From positions 7,302,704 through 7,366,703 of the forward strand of contig NC_134036.1 of the NCBI RefSeq assembly GCF_964204645.1: DNA of 64,000 nt, written 5' to 3'. Numbering within the stretch: position 1 is the stretch's first letter; each line of letters opens with the position of its first letter. Shown piece by piece: positions 13,001 to 25,726 of this stretch. The DNA is from Tubulanus polymorphus (taxonomy: Eukaryota; Nemertea; Palaeonemertea; Tubulaniformes; Tubulanidae). Below the pieces are notes generated by a model. That model was not told where the DNA came from and ran no database searches. It saw only the letters and a program-made list of their open reading frames with translations. The position numbers were made by a program, and so were the translations under genes.

Positions 13001-16000
13001 TCCGTTCGTCAGTGTGCCGGCGGTGGTAGTTCGAAAAACGACTAAGTGCTGACCGGGCCTTGATCAGCGTTACGACCCGGTGCAGTTAGGGAGGGAGGGA
13101 GGCACTAGGACAGTCGTCCGCCCGTTAGTCAGTGTGTCGGCGGTTGTTGTTCGAAAAACGACTAAGTGCTGACCGGGGCGTGAACAGCGTTACGACCCGG
13201 CACCGGTCAGGAAGGGAGGGAGGGTGGCAGTAGGTCGGTCGTCCGTTCGTTGGTCAGTGTGCCGGCGGTGGTAGTTCGAAAAACGACTAAGTGCTGACCG
13301 GGCCTTGATCAGCGTTACGACCCAGAGCAGTGTGGGAGGGAGGGGGGCAGTAGGTCGGTCGTCCGTCCGTTCGTCAGTGTGCCGGCAGAGTTGGTTGTTC
13401 GAAAAACGACTAAGTGCTGACCGGGCCTTGATCAGCGTTACGACCCGGTGCTGTGAGGGAGGGAGGGAGAGAGGCAGTAGGTCGGTCGTCCATCCGTTCG
13501 TCAGTGTGCCGGCGGTGGTTGTTCGAAAAACGACTAAGTGCTGACCGGGCCTTGATCAGCGTCACGACCCGGCGCAGTGAGGGAGGGAGGGAGGGAGGGC
13601 AGTAGTCGGGTCGTCCATCCGTTCGTCAGTGTGCCGGCGGTGGTTGTTCGAAAAAACGACTAAGTGCTGACCGGGCCTTGATCAGCGTTACGACCCGGTG
13701 CAGTGAGGGAGGGAGGGAGGCACTACGACAGTCATCCGCCCGTTAGTCAGTGTGTCGGCGGTTGTTGTTCGAAAAACGACTAAGTTCTGACCGGGCCATG
13801 AACAGCGTTACGACCCGGCACCGGTCAGGAAGGGAGGGAGGGTGGCAGTAGGTCGGTCGTCCGTCCGTTCGTCAGTGTGCCGGCGGTGGTTGTTCGAAAA
13901 ACGACTAAGTGCTGACCGGGCCTTAATCAGCGTTACGACCCGGCACCGGTCAGGAAGGGAGGGAGGGAGGCAGTAGGTCGGTCGTCCGTCCGTTCGTCAG
14001 TGTGCCGGCGGTGGTTGTTCGAAAAACGACTAAGTGCTGACCAGGCCTTAATCAGCGTTACGACCCGGCACCGGTCAGGGAGGGAGGGAGGGAGGCAGTA
14101 GGTCGGTCGTCGTCCGTTCGTCAGTGTACCGGCGGTGGTTGTTCGAAAAACGACTAAGTGCTGACCGGGCCTTGATCAGCGTTACGACCCGGAGCAGTGA
14201 GGGAGGGAGGGAGGCAGTAGGTCGGTCGTCCGTCCGTTCGCCAGTGTGCCGGCGGTGGTTGTTCGAAAAACGACTAAGTGCTGACCGGGCCTTGATCAGC
14301 GTTACGACCCGGAGCATTGAGGGAGGGAGGGAGGCAGTAGGTCGGTCGTCCGTCCGTTTGTCAGTGTGCCGGCAGTGATGGTTGTTCGAAAAACGACTAA
14401 GGGCTGACCGGGCCTTAATCAGCGTTACGACCCGGCGCTGGTCAGGGAGGGAGGGAGGGAGGCAGTAGGTCGGTCGTCCATCCGTTCGTAAGTGTGCCGG
14501 CGGTGGTAGTTCGAAAAACGACTAAGTGCTGACCGGGCCTTATTCAGCGTTACGGCCCGGTGCAGTGAGGGAGGGAGGGAGGCAGTAGGTCGGTCGTCCG
14601 TCCGTTCGTCAGTGTGCCGGTTGTGGTTGTTCGAAAAACGACTAAGGGCTGACCGGGCCTTAATCAGCGTTACGACCCGGCGCTGGTCAGGGAGGGAGGG
14701 AGGGAGGTAGTAGGTCGGTCGTCCATCCTTTGTCTGTGTGCCAGCGGTGGTAGTTCGAAAAACGACTAAGTGCTGACCGGGCCATGAACAGCGTTACGAC
14801 CCGGCACCGGTCAGGAAGGGAGGGAGGGTGGCAGTAGGTCGGTCGTCCGTTCGTTCGTCAGTGTGCCGGCGGTGGTAGTTCGAAAAACGACTAAGTGCTG
14901 ACCGGGCCTTGATCAGCGTTACGAACCGGTGCAGTGAGGGAGGGAGGGAGGCAGTAGGTCGGTCGTCCGTCCGTTCGCCAGTGTGCCGCTGGTGGTTGTT
15001 CGAAAAACGACTAAGTGCTGACCGGGCCTTGATCAGCGTTACGACCCGGAGCAGTGAGGGAGGGAGGGAGGCAGTAGGTCGGTCGTCCGTCCGTTCGCCA
15101 GTGTGCCGCTGGTGGTTGTTCGAAAAACGACTAAGTGCTGACCGGGCCTTGATCAGCGTTACGACCCGGTGCAGTTAGGGAGGGAGGGAGGCACTAGGAC
15201 AGTCGTCCGCCCGTTAGTCAGTGTGTCGGCGGTTGTTGTTCGAAAAACGACTAAGTGCTGACCGGGCCGTGAACAGCGTTACGACCCGGCACCGGTCAGG
15301 AAGGGAGGGAGGGTGGCAGTAGGTCGGTCGTCCGTTCGTTGGTCAGTGTGCCGGCGGTGGTAGTTCGAAAAACGACTAAGTGCTGACCGGGCCTTGATCA
15401 GCGTTACGACCCAGAGCAGTGTGGGAGGGAGGGAGGCACTAGGACAGTCGTCCGCCCGTTAGTCAGTGTGTCGGCGGTTGTTGTTCGAAAAACGACTAAG
15501 TGCTGACCGGGCCGTGAACAGCGTTACGACCCGGCACCGGTCAGGAAGGGAGGGAGGGTGGCAGTAGGTCGGTCGTCCGTTCGTTGGTCAGTGTGCCGGC
15601 GGTGGTAGTTCGAAAAACGACTAAGTGCTGACCGGGCCTTGATCAGCGTTACGACCCAGAGCAGTGTGGGAGGGAGGGGGGCAGTAGGTCGGTCGTCCGT
15701 CCGTTCGTCAGTGTGCCGGCAGAGTTGGTTGTTCGAAAAACGACTAAGTGCTGACCGGGCCTTGATCAGCGTTACGACCCGGTGCTGTGAGGGAGGGAGG
15801 GTGGCAGTAGGTCGGTCGTCCATCCGTTCGTCAGTGTGCCGGCGGTGGTTGTTCGAAAAACGACTAAGTGCTGACCGGGCCTTGATCAGCGTTACGACCC
15901 GGTGCAGTGAGGGAGGGAGGGAGGGAGGCAGTAGGTCCGTCGTCCGCCCGTTAGTCAGTGTGTCGGCGGTTGCTGTTCGAAAAACGACTAAGTGCTGACC

Positions 16001-16309
16001 GGGCCATGAACAGCGTTACGACCCGGCACCGGTCAGGAAGGGAGGGAGGGTGGCAGTAGGTCGGTCGTCCATCCGTTCGTCAGTGTGCCGGCGGTGGTTG
16101 TTCGAAAAACGACTAAGTGCTGACCGGGCCTTGATCAGCGTTACGACCCGGTGCAGTGAGGGAGGGAGGGAGGGAGGCACTAGGACAGTCGTCCGCCCGT
16201 TAGTCAGTGTGTCGGCGGTTGTTGTTCGAAAAAGACTAAGTGCTGACCGGGCCATGAACAGCGTTACGACCCGGCACCGGTCAGGAAGGGAGGGAGGGTG
16301 GCAGTAGGT

Positions 16310-17200
16310 CGGTCGTCCGTTCGTTCGTCAGTGTGCCGGCGGTGGTAGTTCGAAAAACGACTAAGTGCTGACCGGGCCTTGATCAGCGTTACGACCCGGT
16401 GCAGTGAGGGAGGGAGGGAGGGAGGCAGTAGGTCGGTCGTCCGTCCGTTCGTCAGTGTGCCGGCGGTTGTTGTTCGAAAAACGACTAAGTGCTGACCGGG
16501 CCTTGATCAGCGTTACGACCCGGTGCAGTGAGGGAGGGAGGGAGGGAGCCAGTAGGTCGGTCGTCCGTCCGTTCGCCAGTGTGCCGCTGGTGGTTGTTCG
16601 AAAAACGACTAAGTGCTGAGCGGGCCTTGATCAGCGTTACGACCCGGTGCAGTGAGGGAGGGAGGGAGGGAGGCAGTAGGTCGGTCGTCCATCCGTTCGT
16701 CAGTGTGCCGGCGGTGGTAGTTCGAAAAACGACTAAGTGCTGACCGGGCCTTGATCAGCGTTACGACCCGGTGCAGTGAGGGAGGGAGGGAGGCAGTAGG
16801 TCGGTCGTCCGTCCGTTCGCCAGTGTGCCGCTGGTGGTTGTTCGAAAAACGACTAAGTGCTGACCGGGCCTTGATCAGCGTTACGACCCGGAGCAGTGAG
16901 GGAGGGAGGGAGGCAGTAGGTCGGTCGTCCGTCCGTTCGCCAGTGTGCCGCTGGTGGTTGTTCGAAAAACGACTAAGTGCTGACCGGGCCTTGATCAGCG
17001 TTACGACCCGGTGCAGTGAGGGAGGGAGGCAGTAGGTCGGTCATCCGTCCGTTCGTCAGTGTGCCGGCAGTGCTGGTTGTTCGAAAAACGACTAAGTGCT
17101 GACCGGGCCTTGATAAACGTTACGACCCGGAGCAGTGAGGGAGGGAGGGAGGGAAGCAGTAGGTCGGTCGTCCATCCGTTCGTCAGTGTGCCGGCGGTGG
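16310..17200 (+). repeat. Duplicated sat1 segment (pair with 21471-22361)
   Basis: About 890 bp of sat1 with rare variants (GTGCCGCTGG, GGCAGTGCTGG, TTGATAAACG, GGGAAGCAGTAGG) that reappear in the same order at an offset of about 5161 bp. The copies differ by single changes, for example TTGATAAACG at 17110 against TTGATAAGCG at 22271. Block edges are approximate. Confidence 0.7.
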
Positions 17201-20200
17201 TTGTTCGAAAAACGACTAAGTGCTGACCGGGCCTTGATCAGCGTTACGACCCGGTGCAGTGAGGGAGGGAGGGAGGGAGGCAGTAGGTCCGTCGTCCGCC
17301 CGTTAGTCAGTGTGTCGGCGGTTGCTGTTCGAAAAACGACTAAGTGCTGACCGGGCCATGAACAGCGTTACGACCCGGCACCGGTCAAGAAGGGAGGGAG
17401 GGTGGCAGTAGGTCGGTCGTCCGTTCGTTCGTCAGTGTGCCGGCGGTGGTAGTTCGAAAAACGACTAAGTGCTGACCGGGCCTTGATCAGCGTTACGACC
17501 CGATGCAGTGAGGGAGGGAGGGAGGGAGGCAGTAGGTCCGTCGTCCGCCCGTTAGTCAGTGTGTCGGCGGTTGCTGTTCGAAAAACGACTAAGTGCTGAC
17601 CGGGCCATGAACAGCGTTACGACCCGGTGCAGTGAGGGAGGGAGGGAGGCACTAGGACAGTCGTCCGCCCGTTAGTCAGTGTGTCGGCGGTTGTTGTTCG
17701 AAAAACGACTAAGTGCTGACCGGGCCATGAACAGCGTTACGACCCGGCACCGGTCAGGAAGGGAGGGAGGGTGGCAGTAATTCGGTCGTCCGTTCGTTCG
17801 TCAGTGTGCCGGCGGTGGTAGTTCGAAAAACGACTAAGTGCTGACCGGGCCTTGATCAGCGTTACGACCCGGTGCAGTGAGGGAGGGAGGGAGGCACTAG
17901 GACAGTCGTCCGCCCGTTAGTCAGTGTGTCGGCGGTTGTTGTTCGAAAAACGACTAAGTGCTGACCGGGCCTTGATCAGCGTTACGACCCGGTGCAGTGA
18001 GGGAGGGAGGGAGGCAGTAGGTCGGTCGTCCGTCCGTTCGTCAGTGTGCCGGCGGTGGTTGTTCGAAAAACGACTAAGTGCTGACCGGGCCTTGATCAGC
18101 GTTACGACCCGGTGCAGTGAGGGAGGGAGGGAGGGAGGCAGTAGGTCGGTCGTCCGTTCGTTCGTCAGTGTGCCGGCGGTTGTTGTTCGAAAAACGACTA
18201 AGTGCTGACCGGGCCTTGATCAGCGTTACGACCCGGTGCAGTGAGGGAGGGAGGGAGGGAGGCAGTAGGTCGGTCGTCCATCCGTTCGTCAGTGTGCCGG
18301 CGGTGGTTGTTCGAAAAACGACTAAGTGCTGACCGGGCCATGATCAGCGTTACGACCCGGTGCAGTGAGGGAGGGAGGGAGGCACTAGGACAGTCGTCCG
18401 CCCGTTAGTCAGTGTGTCGGCGGTTGTTGTTCGAAAAACGACTAAGTGCTGACCGGGCCATGAACAGCGTTACGACCCGGCACCGGTCAGGGAGGATGGG
18501 AGGGAGGCAGTAGGTCGGTCGTCCGTCCGTTCGTCATTGTGCCGGCGGTGGTTGTTCGAAAAACGACTAAGTGCTGAGCGGGCCTTGATCAGCGTTACGA
18601 CCCGGTGCAGTGAGGGAGGGAGGGAGGCACTAGGACAGTCGTCCGCCCGTTAGTCAGTGTGTCGGCGGTTGTTGTTCGAAAAACGACTAAGTGCTGACCG
18701 GGCCTTGATCAGCGTTACGACCCGGCACCGGTCAGGGAGGGAGGGAGGGAGGCAGTAGGTCGGTCGTCCGTCCGTTCGTCAGTGTGCCGCTGGTGGTTGT
18801 TCGAAAAACGACTAAGTTCTGACCGGGCCTTGATCAGCGTTACGACCCGGAGCATTGAGGGAGGGAGGGAGGCAGTAGGTCGGTCGTCCGTCCGTTTGTC
18901 AGTGTGCCGGCGGTGGTTGTTCGAAAAACAACTAAGTGCTGACCGGGCCTTGATCAGCGTTACGACCCGGCACCGGTCAGGGAGGGAGGGAGGGAGGCAG
19001 TAGGTCGGTCGTCCATCCGTTCGTCAGTGTGCCGGCGGTGGTTGTTCGAAAAACGACTAAGTGCTGACCGGGCCTTGATCAGCGTTACGACCCGGCACCG
19101 GTCAGGGAGGGAGGGAGGGAGGCAGTAGGTCGGTCGTCCGTCCGTTCGTCAGTGTGCCGGCGGTGGTTGTTCGAAAAACGACTAAGTGCTGACCGGGCCT
19201 TGATCAGCGTTACGACCCGGTGCAGTGAGGGAGGGAGGGAGGCAGTACGTCGGTCGTCCGTCCGGTCGTCAGTGCGCCGGCGGTGGTTGTTCGAAAAACG
19301 ACTAAGGGCTGACCGGGCCTTGATCAGCGTTACGACCCGGCGCAGTGAGAGAGGGAGGGAGGGAGGCAGTAGGTCGGTCGTCCATCCGTTCGTCAGTGTG
19401 CCGGCGGTGGTTGTTCGAAAAACAACAAAGTGCTGACCGGGCCTTGATCAGCGTTACGACCCGGAGCATTGAGGGAGGGAGGGAGGCAGTAGGTCGGTCG
19501 TCCGTCCGTTTGTCAGTGTGCCGGCAGTGATGGTTGTTCGAAAAACGACTAAGGGCTGTCCGGGCCTTAATCAGCGTTACGACCCGGCGCTGGTCAGGGA
19601 GGGAGGGAGGGAGGCAGTAGGTCGGTCGTCGATCCGTTCGTCAGTGTGCCGGCGGTGGTTGTTCGAAAAACGACTAAGTACTGACCGGGCCTTGATCAGC
19701 GTTACGACCCGGTGCAGTGAGGGAGGGAGGGAGGCAGTAGGTCGGTCGTCCGTCCGGTCGTCAGTGTGCCGGCGGTGGTTGTTCGAAAAACGACTAAGGG
19801 CTGACCGGGCCTTAATCAGCGTTACGACCCGGCGCAGTGAGGGAGGGAGGGAGGGAGGCAGTAGGTCGGTCGTCCATCCGTTCGTCAGTGTGCCGGCGGT
19901 GGTTGTTCGAAAAACGACTAAGTGCTGACCGGGCCATGAACAGCGTTACGACCCGGCACCGGTCAGGGCGGGAGGGAGGCAGTAGGTCGGTCGTCCGTCC
20001 ATTCGCCAGTGTGCCGCTGGTGGTTGTTCGAAAAACAACTAAGTGCTGACCGGGCCTTGATCAGCGTTACGACCCGGTGCAGTGAGGGAGGGAGGGAGGC
20101 AGTACGTCGGTCGTCCGTCCGGTCGTCAGTGCGCCGGCGGTGGTTGTTCGAAAAACGACTAAGGGCTGACCGGGCCTTGATCAGCGTTACGACCCGGCGC

Positions 20201-21470
20201 AGTGAGAGAGGGAGGGAGGGAGGCAGTAGGTCGGTCGTCCATCCGTTCGTCAGTGTGCCGGCGGTGGTTGTTCGAAAAACGACTAAGTGCTGACCGGGCC
20301 TTGATCAGCGTTACGACCCGGTGCTGTGAGGGAGGGAGGGAGGGAGGGAGGGAGGCAGTAGGTCGGTCGTCCATCCGTTCGTCAGTGTGCCGGTGGTGGT
20401 TGTTCGAAAAACGTTTAAGTGCTGACCGGGCCTTGATCAGCGTTACGACCCGGCACCGGTCAGGGAGGGAGGGAGGGAGGCAGTAGGTCGGTCGTCCGTC
20501 CGTTCGTCAGTGTGCCGGCGGTGGTTGTTCGAAAAACGACTAAGTGCTGACCGGGACTTGATCAGCGTTACGACCCGGAGCAGTGAGGGAGGGAGGGAGG
20601 CAGTAGGTCGGTCGTCCGTCCGTTCGCCAGTGTGCCGCTGGTGGTTGTTCGAAAAACAACTAAGTGCTGACCGGGCCTTGATCAGCGTTACGACCCGGAG
20701 CATTGAGGGAGGGAGGGAGGCAGTAGGTCGGTCGTCCGTCCGTTTGTCAGTGTGCCGGCAGTGATGGTTGTTCGAAAAATGACTAAGGGCTGTCCGGGCC
20801 TTAATCAGCGTTACGACCCGGCGCTGGTCAGGGAGGGAGGGAGGGAGGCAGTAGGTCGGTCGTCCATCCGTTCGTCAGTGTGCCGGCGGTGGTAGTTCGA
20901 AAAACGACTAAGTGCTGACCGGGCCTTGATCAGCGTTACGACCCGGTGCAGTGAGGGAGGGAGGGAGGGAGGCAGTAGGTCGGTCGTCCATCCGTTCGTC
21001 AGTGTGCCGGCGGTGGTTGTTCGAAAAACGACTAAGTGCTGACCGGGCCATGAACAGCGTTACGACCCGGCACCGGTCAGGGCGGGAGGGAGGGTGGCAG
21101 TAGGTCGGTCGTCCGTTCGTTCGTCAGTGTGCCGGCGGTGGTAGTTCGAAAAACGACTAAGTGCTGACCGGGCCTTGATCAGCGTTACGACCCAGTGCAG
21201 TGAGGGAGGGAGGGAGGGAGGCAGTAGGTCCGTCGTCCGCCCGTTAGTCAGTGTGTCGGCGGTTGCTGTTCGAAAAACGACTAAGTGCTGACCGGGCCAT
21301 GAACAGCGTTACGACCCGGTGCAGTGAGGGAGGGAGGGAGGCACTAGGACAGTCGTCCGCCCGTTAGTCAGTGTGTCGGCGGTTGTTGTTCGAAAAACGA
21401 CTAAGTGCTGACCGGGCCATGAACAGCGTTACGACCCGGCACCGGTCAGGAAGGGAGGGAGGGTGGCAGT

Positions 21471-22361
21471 AGGTCGGTCGTCCGTTCGTTCGTCAGTGTG
21501 CCGGCGGTGGTAGTTCGAAAAACGACTAAGTTCTGACCGGGCCTTGATCAGCGTTACGACCCGGTGCAGTGAGGGAGGGAGGGAGGCAGTAGGTCGGTCG
21601 TCCGTCCGTTCGTCAGTGTGCCGGCGGTTGTTGTTCGAAAAACGACTAAGTGCTGACCGGGCCTTGATCAGCGTTACGACCCGGTGCAGTGAGGGAGGGA
21701 GGGAGGGAGGCAGTAGGTCGGTCGTCCGTCCGTTCGCCAGTGTGCCGCTGGTGGTTGTTCGAAAAACGACTAAGTGCTGACCGGGCCTTGATCAGCGTTA
21801 CGACCCGGTGCAGTGAGGGAGGGAGGGAGGGAGGCAGTAGGTCGGTCGTCCATCCGTTCGTCAGTGTGCCGGCGGTGGTAGTTCGAAAAACGACTAAGTG
21901 CTGACCGGGCCTTGATCAGCGTTACGACCCGGTGCAGTGAGGGAGGGAGGGAGGCAGTAGCTCGGTCGTCCGTCCGTTCGCCAGTGTGCAGCTGGTGGTT
22001 GTTCGAAAAACGACTAAGTGCTGACCGGGCCTTGATCAGCGTTACGACCCGGAGCAGTGAGGGAGGGAGGGAGGCAGTAGGTCGGTCGTCCGTCCGTTCG
22101 CCAGTGTGCCGCTGGTGGTTGTTCGAAAAACGACTAAGTGCTGACCGGGCCTTGATCAGCGTTACGACCCGGTGCAGTGAGGGAGGGAGGCAGTAGGTCG
22201 GTCATCCGTCCGTTCGTCAGTGTGCCGGCAGTGCTGGTTGTTCGAAAAACGACTAAGTGCTGACCGGGCCTTGATAAGCGTTACGACCCGGAGCAGTGAG
22301 GGAGGGAGGGAGGGAAGCAGTAGGTCGGTTGTCCATCCGTTCGTCAGTGTGCCGGCGGTGG
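21471..22361 (+). repeat. Duplicated sat1 segment (pair with 16310-17200)
   Basis: Second copy of the segment described at 16310-17200, offset about 5161 bp. It lies close to the left edge of the central island and is followed by units with single-base indels (GACCCGTGCAG near 22542, CGAAAAAACG near 22500), which suggests weaker homogenisation here. Confidence 0.7.
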
Positions 22362-23005
22362 TTGTTCGAAAAACGACTAAGTGCTGACCGGGCCATGATC
22401 AGCGTTACGACCCGGCACCGGTCAGGAAGGGAGGGAGGGTGGCAGTAGGTCGGTCGTCCGTTCGTTCGTTCGTCAGTGTGCCGGCGGTGGTAGTTCGAAA
22501 AAACGACTAAGTGCTGACCGGGCCTTGATCAGCGTTACGACCCGTGCAGTGAGGGAGGGAGGGAGGCACTAGGACAGTCGTCCGCCCGTTAGTCAGTGTG
22601 TCGGTGGTTGTTGTTCGAAAAACGACTAAGTGCTGACCGGGCCTTGATCAGCGTTACGACCCGGAGCGGTGTGGGAGGGAGGGGACAGTAGGTCGGTCGT
22701 CCGTCCGTTCGTCAGTGTGCCGGCAGAGTTGGTTGTTCGAAAAACGACTAAGTGCTGACCGGCCTTGATCAGCGTTACGACCCGGTGCTGTGAGGGAGGG
22801 AGGGGAGGGAGGGAGGGAGGCAGTAGGTCGGTCGTCCATCCGTTCGTCAGTGTGCCGGCGGTGGTTGTTCGAAAAACGACTAAGTGCTGACCGGGCCTTG
22901 ATCAGCGTTACGACCCGGCGCTTTGAGGGAGGGAGGGAGGGAGGCAGTAGGTCGGTCGTCCATCCGTTAGTCAGTGCGTCGGCGGTTGTTGTTCGAAAAA
23001 CGACT

Positions 23006-23637
<632 letters not shown>

Positions 23638-24443
23638 GTCGAGTAGAGTTGAGTATCGATAAGAGGTCCAGACTCTAAACGGACGAGTAGAGCACGAAGT
23701 ATCAGACGAGAACGGTCATAGCGGATTTTGCTATATACATTCGTGGTATGTCGTTCGTTGACGAGCGTCGTTCGTAAATTCTACATGGTCGCGTCTCTGA
23801 GCTGGCCGCCGTCGCCGCCGTGGTGGCGTCCGGGATGTTCGATGACCTTCCACGATCCTCGATTTTCGTGCGTGTGGGGCCGCGCGTTTCTGTAGTGAGG
23901 ATTTTTGTCCGCGTTCGGGAGAGTAAGTTCACACCGATGATGGGTGCGCCGAGCAGTGAGGGTTCAATGCCGTGACTCGTGCCCTAGGGTGTTCCTAAAA
24001 TGTCGTTCGCTGTGCACCGTCGAATGTACGCGTCCGACCCTGCCCTCGTCCGACATAGACCAAAGCTGTCCTGTGGGTCGGCACGAACGCTATGGTTCGA
24101 ATTCCGAACGCCAAGTTTGCGCGTTAGGTGAGTTATCGAGTATCGGCAATGTCCATATTGTGGACTTGCGTTCGCACCGTACGGTACGGCGTCTAGAAAT
24201 GAGTAGTAACAATCGCGGCTCTCGTCGCAAATTGACCGAAGAAGGGTCGAGCGTGCTGACGGGCCGAGTCCAACTCGGGCCGTCGTCGGGATGCGCCGTC
24301 GGAGCTTCGGGCTTCGCTGGAGTGTGCGCTGGCATTGCCTGGCAGTTCCCGTCGGTGGCGTGCTCACGGTGGTGACGTTCGCAATCGGTAGAGAGGCGCC
24401 TCGCCCTCGAGGTAGACTGTCCAGAGTTGCCGGGCGGGCGAAG
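23638..24443 (+). repeat. Spacer-like tandem unit A (shortened)
   Basis: First, diverged copy of the unit repeated at 24444 and 25727. It contains GTCCAGACTCTAAACGG, GAGAACGGTCATAGCGG, the box at 23731, TCTACATGGTCGCGTCTCTG (23780) and TCGCAAATTGACCGAAGAAG. Relative to unit B it lacks about 290 bp just downstream of the box: the offset to B changes from 848 at the box to 1140 at CTACATGG. It ends with a private tail (about 24360-24443). No coding function is supported. Confidence 0.85.
23721..23741 (+). promoter_or_regulatory. TATATAC promoter-like box 2 (unit A)
   Basis: GCGGATTTTGCTATATAC, preceded by the conserved GAGAACGGTCATA element. The same box with the same upstream element occurs in units B and C, as expected for duplicated spacer promoters. 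Confidence 0.4.
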
Positions 24444-25726
24444 GGTGGCGGGCCGGTGCGCGTGGTCGGTAGTCGAGTAGAGTAAATTTTCGAAAAAACG
24501 AGGGAGTCCAGACTTTAAATGGAAGTGTAGAGCACCGAGTATCTGGGTCTCGAACGAGAACGGTTATAGTGGATTTTGCTATATACGTGGAGAAGGCACC
24601 CAGGCGGTTCGGTTTCGCGTACGCGTTCCGACTGCGTCAGTCGATCGTGGCCGGTCAACGACCGGTCCGCGGCGGCCTTCCCCGTAGGATACGCTAACTG
24701 CAAGACGCCTCGCCAGGTCGCGAAGCTACCTCCGGGAGCCTCCTTCAAAACGGCGGTGGTGCGCGCGTCCGTTGTCTCGTCGAGAGACGCGGACGGACTC
24801 GATAGGTCGGATACTGTGGTCGCTCGCGCGTTCGTCTCCGCTCCGGCGGGGTCGGACGCTCAAAGCTTTTTCTGTTGACGAGTGCTGGCGTCGTTCGTTG
24901 TCGAGCGTCGTTCGTAAACTCTACATGGTCGCGTCTCTGAGCTGGTCGCCGCCGCCGCCGCGGTGGCGTCCGGGATGTTCGATTACCTTCCACTATCCTC
25001 GATTTTCGTGCGTGTGGGGCCGCGCGTTTCTGTAGTGAGGTTTTTTGTCCGCGTTCGGGAGAGTAAGTTCGCACCGATGATGGGCGCGCCGAGCAGTGAG
25101 GGTGCAATGCAATGACTCGTGCCCTAGGAGTGTTCCTAAAAGGTCGTTCGCTGTGCACCGTCGAATGTACGCGTCCGACCTATACCCCCGTCCGACCTAG
25201 ACCAAAGCTGTCCTGTGGGTCGGCCCGAACGCTATGGATCGAATTCCGAACGCCAAGATTTCGCGTTAGGTTGAGTTATCGAGTATCGGCTATGACCATA
25301 TTGTGGACTTGCGTTCGCGCTCGTACGGTACGGCGTCTAGAATTAAGTCGTAACAATCGCGGCTCTCGTCGCAAATTGACCGAAGAAGGATCGAGCGGGG
25401 TGCGTGCTGACGGGCCGAGTCCAACTCGGGCCTTCGTCGGTATGCGTAATCCGCCGTCGGGGCGTCTGGCTTCGCCGAAGTGTACGCGTTGCCTGGCAGT
25501 TCCCGTCGGTGGAAGGTCTCTTTCGCTGGTCTGTCGAACGGCGTCTAAGATTAAGTCGTAACAATCGCGGCTTTGTCGCAAATTGATCTAGCGGTGCTCT
25601 GCGTGCTCGGACCCGCATAACAGGTAATAGTGTCTGCGTGCTGGGTTACGGTCCCCGCGTTAACGGAGTTGGTCGCCGCGTTAACGTTACTGGCCTCCGC
25701 TTAGGCGGACCGCATCTGCGTGCTGG
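24444..25726 (+). repeat. Spacer-like tandem unit B (1283 bp)
   Basis: Begins GGTGGCGGGCCGGTGCGCG and repeats at exactly 1283 bp offset in unit C, checked at GGTGGCGGGCC 24444/25727, CTATATAC 24579/25862 and CTACATGG 24921/26204. It carries the promoter-like box, a CGCCGCCGCCGCGG triplet run, an internal duplication of GTCGTAACAATCGCGGCT (about 25349 and 25556), and one terminal copy of the CTGCGTGCTGGGTTACGG subrepeat. Deduced frames of up to 149 codons here are identical or nearly so in unit C, but that reflects recent duplication, not selection. Confidence 0.9.
24568..24588 (+). promoter_or_regulatory. TATATAC promoter-like box 3 (unit B)
   Basis: AGTGGATTTTGCTATATACG with the upstream GAGAACGGTTATA element and GTCCAGACTTTAAATGG about 70 bp upstream. 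The downstream sequence GTGGAGAAGG is shared with unit C. Confidence 0.4.

Larger units (their letters stand above)
1..23005 (+). repeat. Satellite array sat1, left block (~120-bp units)
   Basis: Head-to-tail array of about 190 units with the order TTCGAAAAACGACTAAG, TGCTGACCGGGCCTTGATCA, GCGTTACGACCCGG, a variable six- to ten-base word, (GGGA)3-6, GGCAGTAGGTCGGTCG, TCCGTCCGTTCGTCAGTGTG, CCGGCGGTGGTTG. The basic unit is 120 bp. Most length variants differ by multiples of 4 bp because GGGA copies are gained or lost. Unit variants are recognisable after CCCGG: TGCAGTGA (commonest), CACCGGTCAGG, GAGCATTGA, GAGCAGTGA, CGCAGTGA and CGCTGGTCAGG. One class, with GGCACTAGGACAG and TCCGCCCGTTAG, is often followed by CCATGAACAG and then CACCGGTCAGGAAGG, so variants occur in fixed order (higher-order structure). 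The unit is not one I recognise. No gene is supported inside it; its open frames are stop-free repeat sequence. Confidence 0.97.
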
